Shown: positions 18,829 through 28,305, counted from the first letter of the stretch. The stretch: 50,202 bases of DNA from Ectothiorhodospira mobilis (GCF_016584115.1 NZ_NRSK01000022.1:1-50202); one strand, 5' to 3'. Numbers and translations are program-made. The notes: generated by a model from the sequence alone, not told the origin.

Positions 18829-20385
18829 ATGTCCCCGGTCCCCTTCACCCCGCTTGGCGAGCACTGCCCCCGGCGCGCGCGGGTGCTCATGATCCAGGGC
18901 ACCAGCGCCGACGTGGGCAAGAGCCTGGTGGTGGCCGGGCTGTGCCGGGCCTTCACCCGCCGGGGCCTGGTGGTGCGCCCCTTCAAGGCCCAGAACATGA
19001 GCAACAACGCGGCGGTGACGGTGGACGCCGACGCCCCGCCCGCCCCGGACGGCACCCCCGCCCGGGGGGAGATCGGCCGCGCCCAGGCCCTGCAGGCCCA
19101 GGCCTGCGGCGCGCCGCGGTCGGTGCACATGAACCCGGTGCTGCTCAAACCCCAGAGCGACCGGGACAGCCAGGTGGTACTGCGGGGCCGGGTGCTGGGC
19201 ACCTGGTCCGCCGCCGGCTATCAGGCCATGAAACCGGAGCTGCTGCCCGCCGTGGTGGACAGCCTGCACCGCCTGGCCGTGGAGGCGGACCTGGTGCTGG
19301 TGGAGGGGGCCGGCTGCGGGGCGGAACGCTACCTGCGGGCGCGGGACATCACCAACATGGGCCTGGCCGAGGCGGCGGACCTGCCCGTGATCCTGCTGGG
19401 GGAGGACGCCCGCGGCGGCATCAGCGCCAGCGTCATCGGCGCGCACCACCTCTGGACCCCCTCCGAACGGGGCCGCGTCGTCGGCTACCTGGTGAACCGC
19501 TTCCGGGGCGATCCGGCGGTCTTCGCCCCCGCCCTCGAGGACATGACCGCCGCCACCGGCTGGCCCCACCTGGGTACCCTGGGCTGGTTCGACGGCGCCG
19601 CCCGCCTGGCCCAGGAGGACAGCCTGGCCCTGGAAGGGGCCCGCAGCGGGGACGGGCGCGGCCTGCGCATCGCCGTGCCCCGCCTGCCCCGGGTGGCCAA
19701 CTTCGACGATCTCGACCCCCTGGCGGCGGAACCCCATGTGGAGGTGCGCTGGATCCCCCCCGGGCAGCCCCTGCCCCGGGACAGCGATGTCATCCTGCTG
19801 CCCGGCTCCAAGGCCACCCGGGCCGACCTGGAGGCCCTCTACCGCGAGGGCTGGCACCACGACATCCACGCCCACGTGCGCCACGGCGGCCACGTGGTGG
19901 GCCTGTGCGCCGGCTACCAGATGCTGGGCCGCGTGGTGCGCGATCCCGACGGGGTCGAGGGCCCGCCGGGGGAGACCCCCGGCCTGGGCCTGCTGGAGAT
20001 GGAGACCACCCTCACCGGCGACAAGCACCTGCAGGACCTGGACCTGCGGGAGCGGCGCAGCGGCGCCTCCCTGACCGGCTACGAGATGCACATGGGCCGC
20101 ACCACCGGAGCGGCCCTGGAGCGCCCCTGGCTGCTGCTGGAGACCCCCGGCGGCCCGCGCCCGGAGGGGGCGGAATCCCCGGATGGCCGGGTCATGGGCG
20201 GCTATGTCCACGGCCTCTTCGCCGCCGACGGTTTCCGCGCCCACTGGCTGCGGCAACTGGGGGCGCGCCCCTCGGGCCTGGACCATGGACGGCGGGTGGA
20301 GGCCACCCTGGATGCCCTCGCCGACCACATGGAGGCGGACCTGGACCTGGACCGCCTCTGGTCCCTGGCACGGCCGCTGGGATAA
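18829..20385 (+). CDS. cobQ: Cobyric acid synthase paralogue (copy 2, altered DIDRGG motif)
   Basis: A full-length 518-residue CobQ homologue immediately downstream of copy 1. It keeps [44 protein letters not shown], the amidotransferase nucleophile in [10 protein letters not shown] (Cys360), GYEMHMGRT and GGYVHGLF. The DIDRGG motif of the synthetase domain is replaced by EDARGG (residues 192-197). Well over half of all residues match copy 1 by eye, and some DNA stretches of 40-50 bases are identical. It may act on another corrinoid or at a subset of the amidation sites, or be a partner of copy 1; these are inferences. The ATG at 18829 lies eight bases after the copy 1 stop. Confidence 0.9.
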   Translation: MSPVPFTPLGEHCPRRARVLMIQGTSADVGKSLVVAGLCRAFTRRGLVVRPFKAQNMSNNAAVTVDADAPPAPDGTPARGEIGRAQALQAQACGAPRSVHMNPVLLKPQSDRDSQVVLRGRVLGTWSAAGYQAMKPELLPAVVDSLHRLAVEADLVLVEGAGCGAERYLRARDITNMGLAEAADLPVILLGEDARGGISASVIGAHHLWTPSERGRVVGYLVNRFRGDPAVFAPALEDMTAATGWPHLGTLGWFDGAARLAQEDSLALEGARSGDGRGLRIAVPRLPRVANFDDLDPLAAEPHVEVRWIPPGQPLPRDSDVILLPGSKATRADLEALYREGWHHDIHAHVRHGGHVVGLCAGYQMLGRVVRDPDGVEGPPGETPGLGLLEMETTLTGDKHLQDLDLRERRSGASLTGYEMHMGRTTGAALERPWLLLETPGGPRPEGAESPDGRVMGGYVHGLFAADGFRAHWLRQLGARPSGLDHGRRVEATLDALADHMEADLDLDRLWSLARPLG

Positions 20386-20420
20386 CCCCCAGGGGGGCGC
20401 CTCACCGGCCACGGGGCGGA

Positions 20421-20444
20421 TCCGTCCCCCCGCAGGGGGACGGA
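20421..20444. repeat. Perfect inverted repeat after cobQ copy 2
   Basis: TCCGTCCCCC pairs perfectly with GGGGGACGGA around a CGCA loop. No T-run follows directly, so it is not a classic terminator, but it lies 36 bases after the second cobQ stop and before the convergent hsdR gene. It may limit read-through between the two transcripts. Confidence 0.5.
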
Positions 20445-20615
20445 CGCTGCGCAGTCCAAGGGGTAAAAACAGGTTGACCGATGGCTGGACCCTGCCGGCA
20501 GGCGGGGACTCCACTGCCGGGGGTAGCCTCAGGGACGGGCGATGGCGAAGAGTGCGGCAAGATCCGGCAGACACCCCATCCATCCCGCCCCGACCAAGTC
20601 AGTCCAGGCCCGTGG

Positions 20616-23600
20616 TCATGCCCCGCCCTGTTTCACGGAGGGCGGCATGATGTCCCCTCGGGGTTGAAGGCGGTCGTAGACCTCGTGCATCAGATGCTCC
20701 CCTGCCACCCGGCGGAAGTCATCGTCGTTCATGAGGCGTCCAAAGATCTCCTCATTCCCGTCCATGCGCTCGATGAACAGGCTCTCCAGCATCCGGTTGA
20801 ACACATAGGCGAAGTTGTCCCGGGTATTGGCCCGGGCCGCTTCACGCAGGGTTTCATTTTCAGCCGCGGTTTCGGCAATCTGATCAAAAAAGAGCTGATC
20901 GGCCGGCGTGAACTCCGTTCCAAAGCGCTCGTTCAGCCTGCCGATCAATGAGGACAATTCCACCTTTTCATCCTCCGCCTGACCGGTGCCCACTTCCCTC
21001 GGGCCGTACAGGGGCTCGGGTTCCCCCACCCCCAGGTCGATGGCGCCCTCGCTGATCTTCTGCAGTCGGTAATACTTCAGCGAGACCTCGTCCTCCAGCT
21101 CGAAGACGGTGTCATCGGCGCGCCGGGGCAGCTTATGCAGCAGGAAGCGGGCATAGCTATAGAGCTTTTCCAGACTGCTGTCCTGGTAGGGGATGATCTG
21201 GGCCAGGAAGGCGTAGAGGTTGCGGAAGCTGGCGAGCTGACCCTTGAACTGGTCCTGGCGGTCGTCGTCCAGTGCCCGGTAGCGCTCCACGGCCCGGTCG
21301 AGAATGGCGTTGATCTTCCGGTGATCCGCTGCGGTGGGTTCATTGCGGTTCTTGTACCAGATCCCGGCGAAGGCATTGACCTCATCAATAGTGAAGACCT
21401 GGTGCTCTTCCAGCCGGTGTTGCAGGTCGTAGAGCTGATGGGGGTCGCTGGGCTCGCCGGCCGGGGTGACTTCGTAATAGGGCTTGAAGGCCTTGAAGAT
21501 CTCGCCCGGCTCGTTGACGAAATCCAGCACGAAGGTGTCCTCCTTGCCGGGAGCGGTCCGGTTCAGGCGGGAAAGGGTCTGCACCGCCTGGATCCCCGAC
21601 AGGCGCTTGTCCACATACAGGGTATGCAGCAGCGGCTGGTCGAATCCGGTCTGGTACTTCTCGGCCACCAGCAACACCTGGTAATGCTCCGAGGCAAACC
21701 GCTCCGGCAGCTCGGTTTCCCTGATGCCCTCGTTCATGCCCACTTCGGTATAGGAGTGATCCGGGAAATCCGGGTCGGTGACACTGCCGGAGAAGGCCAC
21801 CAGGGAGCGGATGCCGGTAATCCCGTGGTCCTGGATGTACTTGTCGAAGGCCTGCTTGTAGCGCACCGCGTGCAGGCGCGAGGCGGTCACCACCATGGCC
21901 TTGGCCCGGCCGCCGATGCGGTGGCGGGTGTTGTGGCGGAAATGCTCGACGATCACCTCCACCTTCTGGGCGATGTTGTGCGGGTGCAGGGACATGAAGC
22001 GCGCCAGCGCCTTGGCCGCCTTGCGCCTGGGCACCTGCGGGTCGTCCTCGATGGACTTGATCAGCCCGTAATAGGTCTTGTAGGTGGTGTAGTTCTCCAG
22101 CACATCCATGATGAAGCCTTCCTCGATGGCCTGGCGCATGGAGTACAGGTGAAAGGGCGGCTGACCGTTCTCGCCCGGCTCGTTGAACACCGCCTGGGTC
22201 TTGAACTTGGGCGTGGCGGTGAAGGCGAAGAAGCTGATATTGGGCTGACGCGGGCGCTTGAGCATCTCCCTGAACAGCCCCCGACGTGCCTCCTCGGAAA
22301 GGTCGTCCTCTTCCACATCCAGAAACTCTTCGGCGATGGCCGATTCGATGCCATCCCGGTTGAGCACCTTACGCAGCTCCATGGCGGTCTCGCCGGACTG
22401 GGAGCTGTGGGCCTCGTCCACGATCACCGCGAAGCGCTTGCCCGCCGTATACAGCTCCACCGCCTCCCCCTTCTTCGCCAGGGTGTCCATGGCCTGGCTG
22501 ATGAACGGGAACTTCTGGATGGTGGAGATGATGATGGGCACCCCGGAGGCCAGCGCCTGGGCGAGCTGCTGGGTGTTTTCGTCGATCTTCTGCACCACCC
22601 CCTGCTTGTGCTCGAACTGGTAGATGGTGTTCTGCAACTGCTGGTCCAGTACCCGGCGGTCGGTGATCACCACCACGGTGTCGAACACCTTGTGGTCTTC
22701 GCCGTCATGCAGGCTGGCCAGGCGATGGGCGAGCCAGGCGATGGAGTTGGATTTGCCCGATCCCGCCGAATGCTGCACCAGATAGTTATGCCCCGGCCCC
22801 TGGGCGCGGGCGGAGTCGATCAGCCGGCGCACCGCGTCCAGCTGGTGATAGCGGGGGAAGATCAGCGCCTCCTTGCGGTGCCGCTTGACGCCCTTTTGGG
22901 TGGTGACCTGGCTCTCGCTCACCTCCAGATGCAGGAAGCGGGCGAGGATGTCCATCAGGCTGTCGCGGGTCAGCACCTGCTCCCACAGATAGCTGGTGCG
23001 ATAACCGCCCTCGTCGGCGGGCGGGTTACCGGCGCCATGGTTGTGGCCGCGGTTGAAGGGCAGGAAGACCGTCTTGCTGCCGTTTAACCGCGTGGTCATG
23101 AAGGCCTGGTCCGGGTCCACGGCGAAATGCACCAGGGCCCGCTCCTTGAAGCGGAAGATGGGCTCGGCCGGGTCACGGTCGTTCTTGTACTGGCGGATGG
23201 CGTCGTCCGCCGTCTGCCCGGTCATGGGGTTTTTCAGCTCCAGGGTGACCACCGGCAGGCCGTTCACCGACAGCACCACGTCCAGGGATTGCTTCGGATG
23301 CCTCTCGCTGAAGTGCAGCTGCCGGGTCACCCGCAGGCGGTTGTGGCCATAGGCCGCGGCGGCCTCCGGGTTCATGCCGGTATTGGGCGCGAACCAGGCC
23401 AGCCGGAAGGTCTTGCCGAAGCACTTGAAGCCGTGGCGCAGCACATGCAGGGCGTTCTTGGAGGCCAGCTCCTTGACCAGCGCCCCCAGCAGCACCTCGC
23501 CGGCCTGATCCCCATGGAGCTTGGCCAGGGACTGCCAGCGCTGCGGCTGACTGGCCTGGATGAAGGCGGTCACCTCGTCGGGAAAGAGCGCCCGCGCCTG

Positions 23601-23690
23601 GTCGAAGCCCTGGGGGTCGCCTTTCTCATAGCCGCCGTGCTCGATCAGCGACTGCTCCATGGCCTGTTCGAAGTAGATTTCCTGGTGCAT
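20616..23690 (-). CDS. hsdR: Type I restriction enzyme, R subunit (HsdR)
   Basis: The ATP-dependent translocase and nuclease subunit of a type I restriction-modification system, 1024 residues. The PD-(D/E)xK nuclease core is at LDVVLSVNGLPVVTLELKN (about 137-155). The motor has Walker A HSAGSGKSNSIAW (about 305-320), ITDRRVLDQQL, and the DEAH box VDEAHSSQSGE (about 423-433). Further helicase motifs include AFTATP and LLVAEKYQTGFDQPLLHTLYVDK. The C-terminal helical part would bind HsdM/HsdS. It is the last gene of the hsdM-rhuM-hsdS-hsdR cluster, 117 bases after hsdS. Confidence 0.95.
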   Translation of the reverse strand: MHQEIYFEQAMEQSLIEHGGYEKGDPQGFDQARALFPDEVTAFIQASQPQRWQSLAKLHGDQAGEVLLGALVKELASKNALHVLRHGFKCFGKTFRLAWFAPNTGMNPEAAAAYGHNRLRVTRQLHFSERHPKQSLDVVLSVNGLPVVTLELKNPMTGQTADDAIRQYKNDRDPAEPIFRFKERALVHFAVDPDQAFMTTRLNGSKTVFLPFNRGHNHGAGNPPADEGGYRTSYLWEQVLTRDSLMDILARFLHLEVSESQVTTQKGVKRHRKEALIFPRYHQLDAVRRLIDSARAQGPGHNYLVQHSAGSGKSNSIAWLAHRLASLHDGEDHKVFDTVVVITDRRVLDQQLQNTIYQFEHKQGVVQKIDENTQQLAQALASGVPIIISTIQKFPFISQAMDTLAKKGEAVELYTAGKRFAVIVDEAHSSQSGETAMELRKVLNRDGIESAIAEEFLDVEEDDLSEEARRGLFREMLKRPRQPNISFFAFTATPKFKTQAVFNEPGENGQPPFHLYSMRQAIEEGFIMDVLENYTTYKTYYGLIKSIEDDPQVPRRKAAKALARFMSLHPHNIAQKVEVIVEHFRHNTRHRIGGRAKAMVVTASRLHAVRYKQAFDKYIQDHGITGIRSLVAFSGSVTDPDFPDHSYTEVGMNEGIRETELPERFASEHYQVLLVAEKYQTGFDQPLLHTLYVDKRLSGIQAVQTLSRLNRTAPGKEDTFVLDFVNEPGEIFKAFKPYYEVTPAGEPSDPHQLYDLQHRLEEHQVFTIDEVNAFAGIWYKNRNEPTAADHRKINAILDRAVERYRALDDDRQDQFKGQLASFRNLYAFLAQIIPYQDSSLEKLYSYARFLLHKLPRRADDTVFELEDEVSLKYYRLQKISEGAIDLGVGEPEPLYGPREVGTGQAEDEKVELSSLIGRLNERFGTEFTPADQLFFDQIAETAAENETLREAARANTRDNFAYVFNRMLESLFIERMDGNEEIFGRLMNDDDFRRVAGEHLMHEVYDRLQPRGDIMPPSVKQGGA

Positions 23691-23807
23691 GGTCTCTTCC
23701 TATTCCGACCTCGCTGGGCTACGCTGACGCTCAACGGACTGGGAGTGCCCGGTCGGCGTCATGGCCCCGGCGGGTTCGCAGGGGCCTTTCGTTTTCTAGC
23801 ACACCTG

Positions 23808-25127
23808 TCAGGCCACCTGGATCTGTCCGGTGACGGCGTTGGTGATCAGGGCGGAGCGGTATTCTTCGAGTTTTTCTATCGTCCTACTTGTAGTCTCTTC
23901 CAGAGAATTCAGATCAGCAACCATCTTTTTCACCAGTTCGACTATGGCCTTTTGCTCATCAACAGACGGAAGCGCGATCACAAGTTCTTTCCAGCGATCT
24001 GTGCGAAGCGTTTTTGTCCCATGAGCCGAGGTTTCTACCAAGGAGAGCATAACGTCAGCGATAGCCCGAAGCAGGAACACAAAGTATTCTGATGACAGAC
24101 GAGGCCCAACTTTCAGTGCCTTCATATCCTGATTAAGGACCACTGGAACCCGATTTATAGCAACGGGAAAAGAGTGGGCTAGAATCATTCCTCGCACAAC
24201 AATCAGCACCGATCCAGGTTCTACCAAGCTCAACCCTGTCTCTGATAGCGCCAGCTCGGTCACATGATCCTGAGAATCAAATAACTCAGGCCGTTTCATG
24301 TCTTTCGGACTCACCCAAGGAATGTCTCCATCCCAGTACATCGGATTACTGGTTGAAGGAGTCATGCCCCCAGACATTTTCACCAGATAATTTATCGGAA
24401 TGCCGGTCTCCCAATGCGCCGGAATCTCCCCCAGCCACTCGATGCCGCTGTCTTTCATGGGGGCATCGGGATCGAGGCCCTTGGTGACGGCGCGGGTGAT
24501 CAGGGCGGTGCGCTTTTCGGCCAGCAGGTCCAGCAGACGGCGCTTCTTGGCGATCAGGGTGTCGATCTCGGCGGTCTTGCGGTCGAGGAAAGTGGCCACC
24601 TTCAACTGATATTCCAACGGAGGAAGCTCTACTACCGCATTCTTCAAGGCATACTGAGACAACCCGAACCGGGTGACCCCTTTTGCAGCCAATTTGAATT
24701 GGTCATTCAAAACAGGGGACTGGGCCAACCATGAAAGGAAACGTCCATCCACCTCGTCCGAATCAGGCTCAATAACGGCCAAGTGGTACCCACAGACCAC
24801 TTCAGGTATCGTCTCGGCGACATAGGCTGGGACAGCGATATCTTCCCAGCTTTCACTGTCCTTGGTCAGCAGCACCTGCCCTTTCTTCAACCCGAAGCGT
24901 TCGATTTCGCTTTCGGTCGCCGAGCCCTGCATGAATGGCATGTCCGGCGAGATCTTTTCGTGGTAGTAAACATCCGTGTAATTGCACAGGCGTACAGCGG
25001 TCTCATCTTCAACAATATGCTTATCGACATTGCTTGTACGCACATCGGATACGAACTTGATCTTACGTTTCTTCCAGCGACGTGCCTGCTCGTCAGCACC
25101 CGCGGGTCCATTCGTGCTGACGGTCAT
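23808..25127 (-). CDS. hsdS: Type I restriction-modification specificity subunit (HsdS)
   Basis: HsdS determines the bipartite DNA target of the methylase and the restriction complex. The 439-residue protein has two target-recognition domains, each followed by a conserved helical spacer: LPPLEYQLKVATFLDRKTAEIDTLIAKKRRLLDLL at the end of the first half, and LPSVDEQKAIVELVKKMV at the end of the second. Linker repeats GIEWLGEIPAHWE and EYRSALITNAVTGQI are typical. The recognition-domain regions are visibly richer in A/T than flanking genes, as expected for exchanged segments. The start overlaps the rhuM stop by four bases. Confidence 0.93.
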   Translation of the reverse strand: MTVSTNGPAGADEQARRWKKRKIKFVSDVRTSNVDKHIVEDETAVRLCNYTDVYYHEKISPDMPFMQGSATESEIERFGLKKGQVLLTKDSESWEDIAVPAYVAETIPEVVCGYHLAVIEPDSDEVDGRFLSWLAQSPVLNDQFKLAAKGVTRFGLSQYALKNAVVELPPLEYQLKVATFLDRKTAEIDTLIAKKRRLLDLLAEKRTALITRAVTKGLDPDAPMKDSGIEWLGEIPAHWETGIPINYLVKMSGGMTPSTSNPMYWDGDIPWVSPKDMKRPELFDSQDHVTELALSETGLSLVEPGSVLIVVRGMILAHSFPVAINRVPVVLNQDMKALKVGPRLSSEYFVFLLRAIADVMLSLVETSAHGTKTLRTDRWKELVIALPSVDEQKAIVELVKKMVADLNSLEETTSRTIEKLEEYRSALITNAVTGQIQVA

Positions 25128-26137
25128 TGCGGTTTCTCCTTCTTGACCCGCTCCTCCAACGCCTCCAACTCCCGCAGCTCCTCGGCATCCGCCTCCCTTG
25201 CCTCGTCCCGCCGCCGCTGGGCGTCGAACTGCTCGTAGCGCTCGTGGGCGATCCGCTCCGCCTGCTTGGCGCTGATGGAGCCTGCGCCTTCCAGCACGGG
25301 GCGGTCGCTGAATTCCAGCAGCCGGTCCACGTTATTGCGCCAATAGTCCAGGGTCAGGTCCTTGCGCTGCTTGGCGCGCATTTCGGCCTGTTCCAGGAAC
25401 ATCACCACCAGGCGATTGAGGTCGTCGATCTCGTCGGCGGTGAGGTAATTCTTGGCGATGGTGACGTCCTGCTTGCGCACCCGCGCTCCTTGCCAATTGG
25501 TCAGGGCCATGTTGGGCTCACCGGGGTCGGCGCGGTTCACCACGATCTCGGCGGCGGTGTGGCCGGTGACGGCATAGAGCAGCTTGTTCTGCACCTCGGC
25601 GAAGAAGGTCTGGGCGTCGCGGTCGTCGGGCCGGTAGTCGCTGGAGAGGGCGAACAGCTCGCGCACCTTCTGGTAGAAACGCTTCTCGGAGGCGCGGATG
25701 TCGCGGATGCGCGCCAGCAGTTCGTCGAAGTAGTCCCAGCCGCCGGGCTCCTTCAGGCGCTCATCGTCCATGACGAAGCCCTTGACCAGGTACTCCTCCA
25801 GATGGCCGGTGGCCCACTGGCGGAATTGGGTGCCGCGCGGCGAGCGCACCCGGTAGCCCACGGCCAGGATCATGGGCAGGCTGTAGACACTGACCCGGCG
25901 CCGCACCTGCCGCGCCCCTTCCTGACGAACGATTAAGTTTTCCTTAATGGTTGCCTCGGCGGACAGTTCACCGCTTTCCAGGATGTTCTTGACGTGGGTG
26001 TTGATGTTGGGCACTGAGGTCTGGAAGAGCTCGGCCATCTCCGCCTGGGTCAACCAGGCGGTGTCGCCCTCCACGCGGAGATGGATTTGCGCCTTGCCGT
26101 CCTCGGTGCGGTAGAGGATGAGCTCACCGGCGCTCAT
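25124..26137 (-). CDS. RhuM family protein within the type I RM operon
   Basis: A 337-residue protein of the virulence RhuM family, whose molecular role is unknown. The N-terminal half carries the family blocks WLTQAEMAELFQTSVPNINTHVKNI, a helix-turn-helix-like segment, and VSVYSLPMILAVGYRVRSPRGTQFRQWA. The middle has KVRELFALSSDYRPDD and FFAEVQNKLLYAVTGHTAAEI. The C-terminus is highly charged and likely coiled-coil. Overlapping starts and stops with both hsdM and hsdS (four bases each) show that it is translated as part of the operon. Confidence 0.88.
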   Translation of the reverse strand: MSAGELILYRTEDGKAQIHLRVEGDTAWLTQAEMAELFQTSVPNINTHVKNILESGELSAEATIKENLIVRQEGARQVRRRVSVYSLPMILAVGYRVRSPRGTQFRQWATGHLEEYLVKGFVMDDERLKEPGGWDYFDELLARIRDIRASEKRFYQKVRELFALSSDYRPDDRDAQTFFAEVQNKLLYAVTGHTAAEIVVNRADPGEPNMALTNWQGARVRKQDVTIAKNYLTADEIDDLNRLVVMFLEQAEMRAKQRKDLTLDYWRNNVDRLLEFSDRPVLEGAGSISAKQAERIAHERYEQFDAQRRRDEAREADAEELRELEALEERVKKEKPQ

Positions 26138-28305
26138 TGGGTCACCTGGTGCAGCATCTCCAGGATCTCCTTCTCCAGTTCCTGGATGTCCCTTTCGATG
26201 GCCTCCAGCGGCCGGGGCGGTTCGTAGACGTAGAAATGCCGGTTGATGGGGATCTCGTAGCCGACCCGGGTCTTGGCCTGGTCGATCCAGGCGTCCTCGA
26301 CGAAGGGCAGCACCTCGCGGGCCAGGTAGTCCTGGCAGTGGTCGTGGACCAGATCCAGCAACTGGCTGTTGTCGGCGTCCTTGTCGTAGCCCATGGGCAG
26401 CGGCAGGGGGATATCCGCCGGCAGGGGGACGATCTCGGTGTCACGCAGCTCGGTATCCGGCTCGGGGTTGCCGTCCTGGTCGCGGCAGATGGCCGCCTGC
26501 GGGTCGCGCTCGGACAGGGCATGGAGGATGGCCTTCCTGATCGGCGCGGGCAGCTTCTCGCCGGCGTCCTTGAAGGCGGCCTTGAGCAGCGGTTCGAACG
26601 CGGCGCGGTCGGTATGGAGCCGGTCGTCCAGCCTCTGGAGGATGCCGATGATGCGCTGCTGGGTGGCCTCGCCGGCCTTCACCTCGGCGTCGTGCTCGGG
26701 CTGGTCCTTGCGCTTCTTGCTCTTGGCCAGGTTGAGGAAGGCGGTTTCCTGCCAGAGGCGCTGGATGCGCTCGGCACTGGCCTGGAAGTTGAGGCGCAGG
26801 GGGCGCTCCACGGTGAGCTTCAGGTAGCCGAAGTCGCGGTTGTCGAAGACCTTGGAGCAGATGCGCTCGGCCTGCTCTCCATTGAGTCCCACCCGGCAGG
26901 TGGCGCCATCCTTGAAGTCGGCATACAGGCGGGTCAGCTCCTCGATGTGGTCCTCGCCCAGTTCGTTGCGCTTGTTGCCCAGGCTCTTTTTCATCTTGCG
27001 GTAGTGGCGGGTGCCGTCGATGAGCTGCACCTTGCCCTTGCGATGCGCCGGCTTGCGGTTGCTCACCAGCCAGATGTAGGTGTAGATGCCGGTGTTGTAA
27101 AAGAGCTGATCCGGCAGGGCGATGATGGCATCCAGCCAGTCGTTTTCGATGATCCAGCGGCGGATGTTGCTCTCGCTGGGTCCGGGTTCGCCGTTGAACA
27201 GGGGCGAGCCGTTGAAGACGATGGCGATCCTGGAGCCCTCCCCACCCTGTTCCGGCGCGGGCTTCATCTTGCGGATCATGTGCAGCAGGAACAGGGTGGC
27301 GCCGTCGTTGATGCGCGGCAGCCCGGGACCGAAACGCCCGCTGAAGCCCAGCTCCTGGTGCTCCTTCTTGACGTACGCCTCCTGAGGCTTCCACTCCACG
27401 CCAAAGGGTGGATTGGCCAGCATGTAATGGAAGTCCTTTTCGGGGTGGCCGTCCCCCGTTTCCCCATCCCCCAGGGTGTCGCCAAAGGCGATGTTGTCCA
27501 CCGGCTCGTCCTTGATCAACAGGTCGGAACGGCAGATGGCCCAGGATTCCTCGTTGTACTCCTGGCCGAAGAGTTCCAGATGCGCCTGGGGGTTCTGCTG
27601 GGTGATGTACTCCTCGGAGACCGAGAGCATGCCCCCGGTGCCGGCCGTGGGGTCATAGATGGTACGCACGATGCCTGGGGTGTAGATGTCCTCGTCTTCG
27701 GTGTACAGCAGGTGCGCCATGAGGCGGATCACCTCCCTTGGGGTGAAGTGGTCCCCCGCCTCCTCATTGGCCTGCTCATTGAACCGCCGCACCAGCTCCT
27801 CGAACACATAGCCCATGTCGTGATTGCTGACCCGGTCCGGATGCAGGTCGATACGCGGGTCGGTGAAGGCCTTGACGATGAGATACAGCCGGTTGGCCTT
27901 GTCCAGCTTCTCGATCTCCGACTCGAAGTCGAAGGCCTCGAAGATCACCCTTGCGGATTCGGAGAAGCCGTTGATGTAGCTGGTGAGATTGGTGGCGATG
28001 TTGTCCGGGTCCGCCAGCAGCTTCTCGAAGGTGTAGGGGCTGATGTTGTAGAGGGGGTGGTTGCGATCCTTGCTGGCCTTGCGCGCCAGCACCTTGTGCA
28101 GGGCATCACCTTCCAGGCCGCGGGCCTGTAGCTTCTCGTATTCCTCCAGGACCTGCTCCTTGGTGGGGGCGAGCACGCAATCCAGACGGCGCAGCACCGT
28201 CATGGGCAGCATCACCTTGCGGTACTGGGGCGGACGATACGGGCCACGGAGCTTGTTGGCGATGTCGAAGACAAAGTGGATGAGCTGGGTCGTGTTGCTG
28301 GCCAT
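26134..28305 (-). CDS. hsdM: Type I restriction-modification DNA methylase (HsdM)
   Basis: The N6-adenine methyltransferase subunit. The N-terminal HsdM_N region (QLIHFVFDIANKLRGPYRPPQYRKV) is followed by the methylase core with SAM motif I DPTAGTGGML at about residue 216 and motif IV NPPFG at about 296. At 723 residues it is longer than EcoKI HsdM; the extra C-terminal part, with many charged residues, includes LGYEIPINRHFYVYEPPRP, seen in the large HsdM type. The ATG at 28305 (MASNTTQ) has AAAAGG six bases upstream and matches the family start. In-frame ATGs at 28320 and 28347 are possible. Its stop overlaps the rhuM start. Confidence 0.94.
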   Translation of the reverse strand: MASNTTQLIHFVFDIANKLRGPYRPPQYRKVMLPMTVLRRLDCVLAPTKEQVLEEYEKLQARGLEGDALHKVLARKASKDRNHPLYNISPYTFEKLLADPDNIATNLTSYINGFSESARVIFEAFDFESEIEKLDKANRLYLIVKAFTDPRIDLHPDRVSNHDMGYVFEELVRRFNEQANEEAGDHFTPREVIRLMAHLLYTEDEDIYTPGIVRTIYDPTAGTGGMLSVSEEYITQQNPQAHLELFGQEYNEESWAICRSDLLIKDEPVDNIAFGDTLGDGETGDGHPEKDFHYMLANPPFGVEWKPQEAYVKKEHQELGFSGRFGPGLPRINDGATLFLLHMIRKMKPAPEQGGEGSRIAIVFNGSPLFNGEPGPSESNIRRWIIENDWLDAIIALPDQLFYNTGIYTYIWLVSNRKPAHRKGKVQLIDGTRHYRKMKKSLGNKRNELGEDHIEELTRLYADFKDGATCRVGLNGEQAERICSKVFDNRDFGYLKLTVERPLRLNFQASAERIQRLWQETAFLNLAKSKKRKDQPEHDAEVKAGEATQQRIIGILQRLDDRLHTDRAAFEPLLKAAFKDAGEKLPAPIRKAILHALSERDPQAAICRDQDGNPEPDTELRDTEIVPLPADIPLPLPMGYDKDADNSQLLDLVHDHCQDYLAREVLPFVEDAWIDQAKTRVGYEIPINRHFYVYEPPRPLEAIERDIQELEKEILEMLHQVTQ

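Noticed and set aside
17258-20385. Tandem cobQ as an assembly duplication
   Set aside because: The copies differ throughout, including N-termini, the DIDRGG motif and many synonymous sites, so they are true paralogues.
20386-20615. Possible small RNA or gene between cobQ and hsdR
   Set aside because: Apart from the perfect hairpin at 20421-20444, no promoter, T-run or coding pattern is visible.
23691-23807. Small gene between hsdS and hsdR
   Set aside because: The 117 bases have no frame with a ribosome-binding site or family match; probably just spacer.
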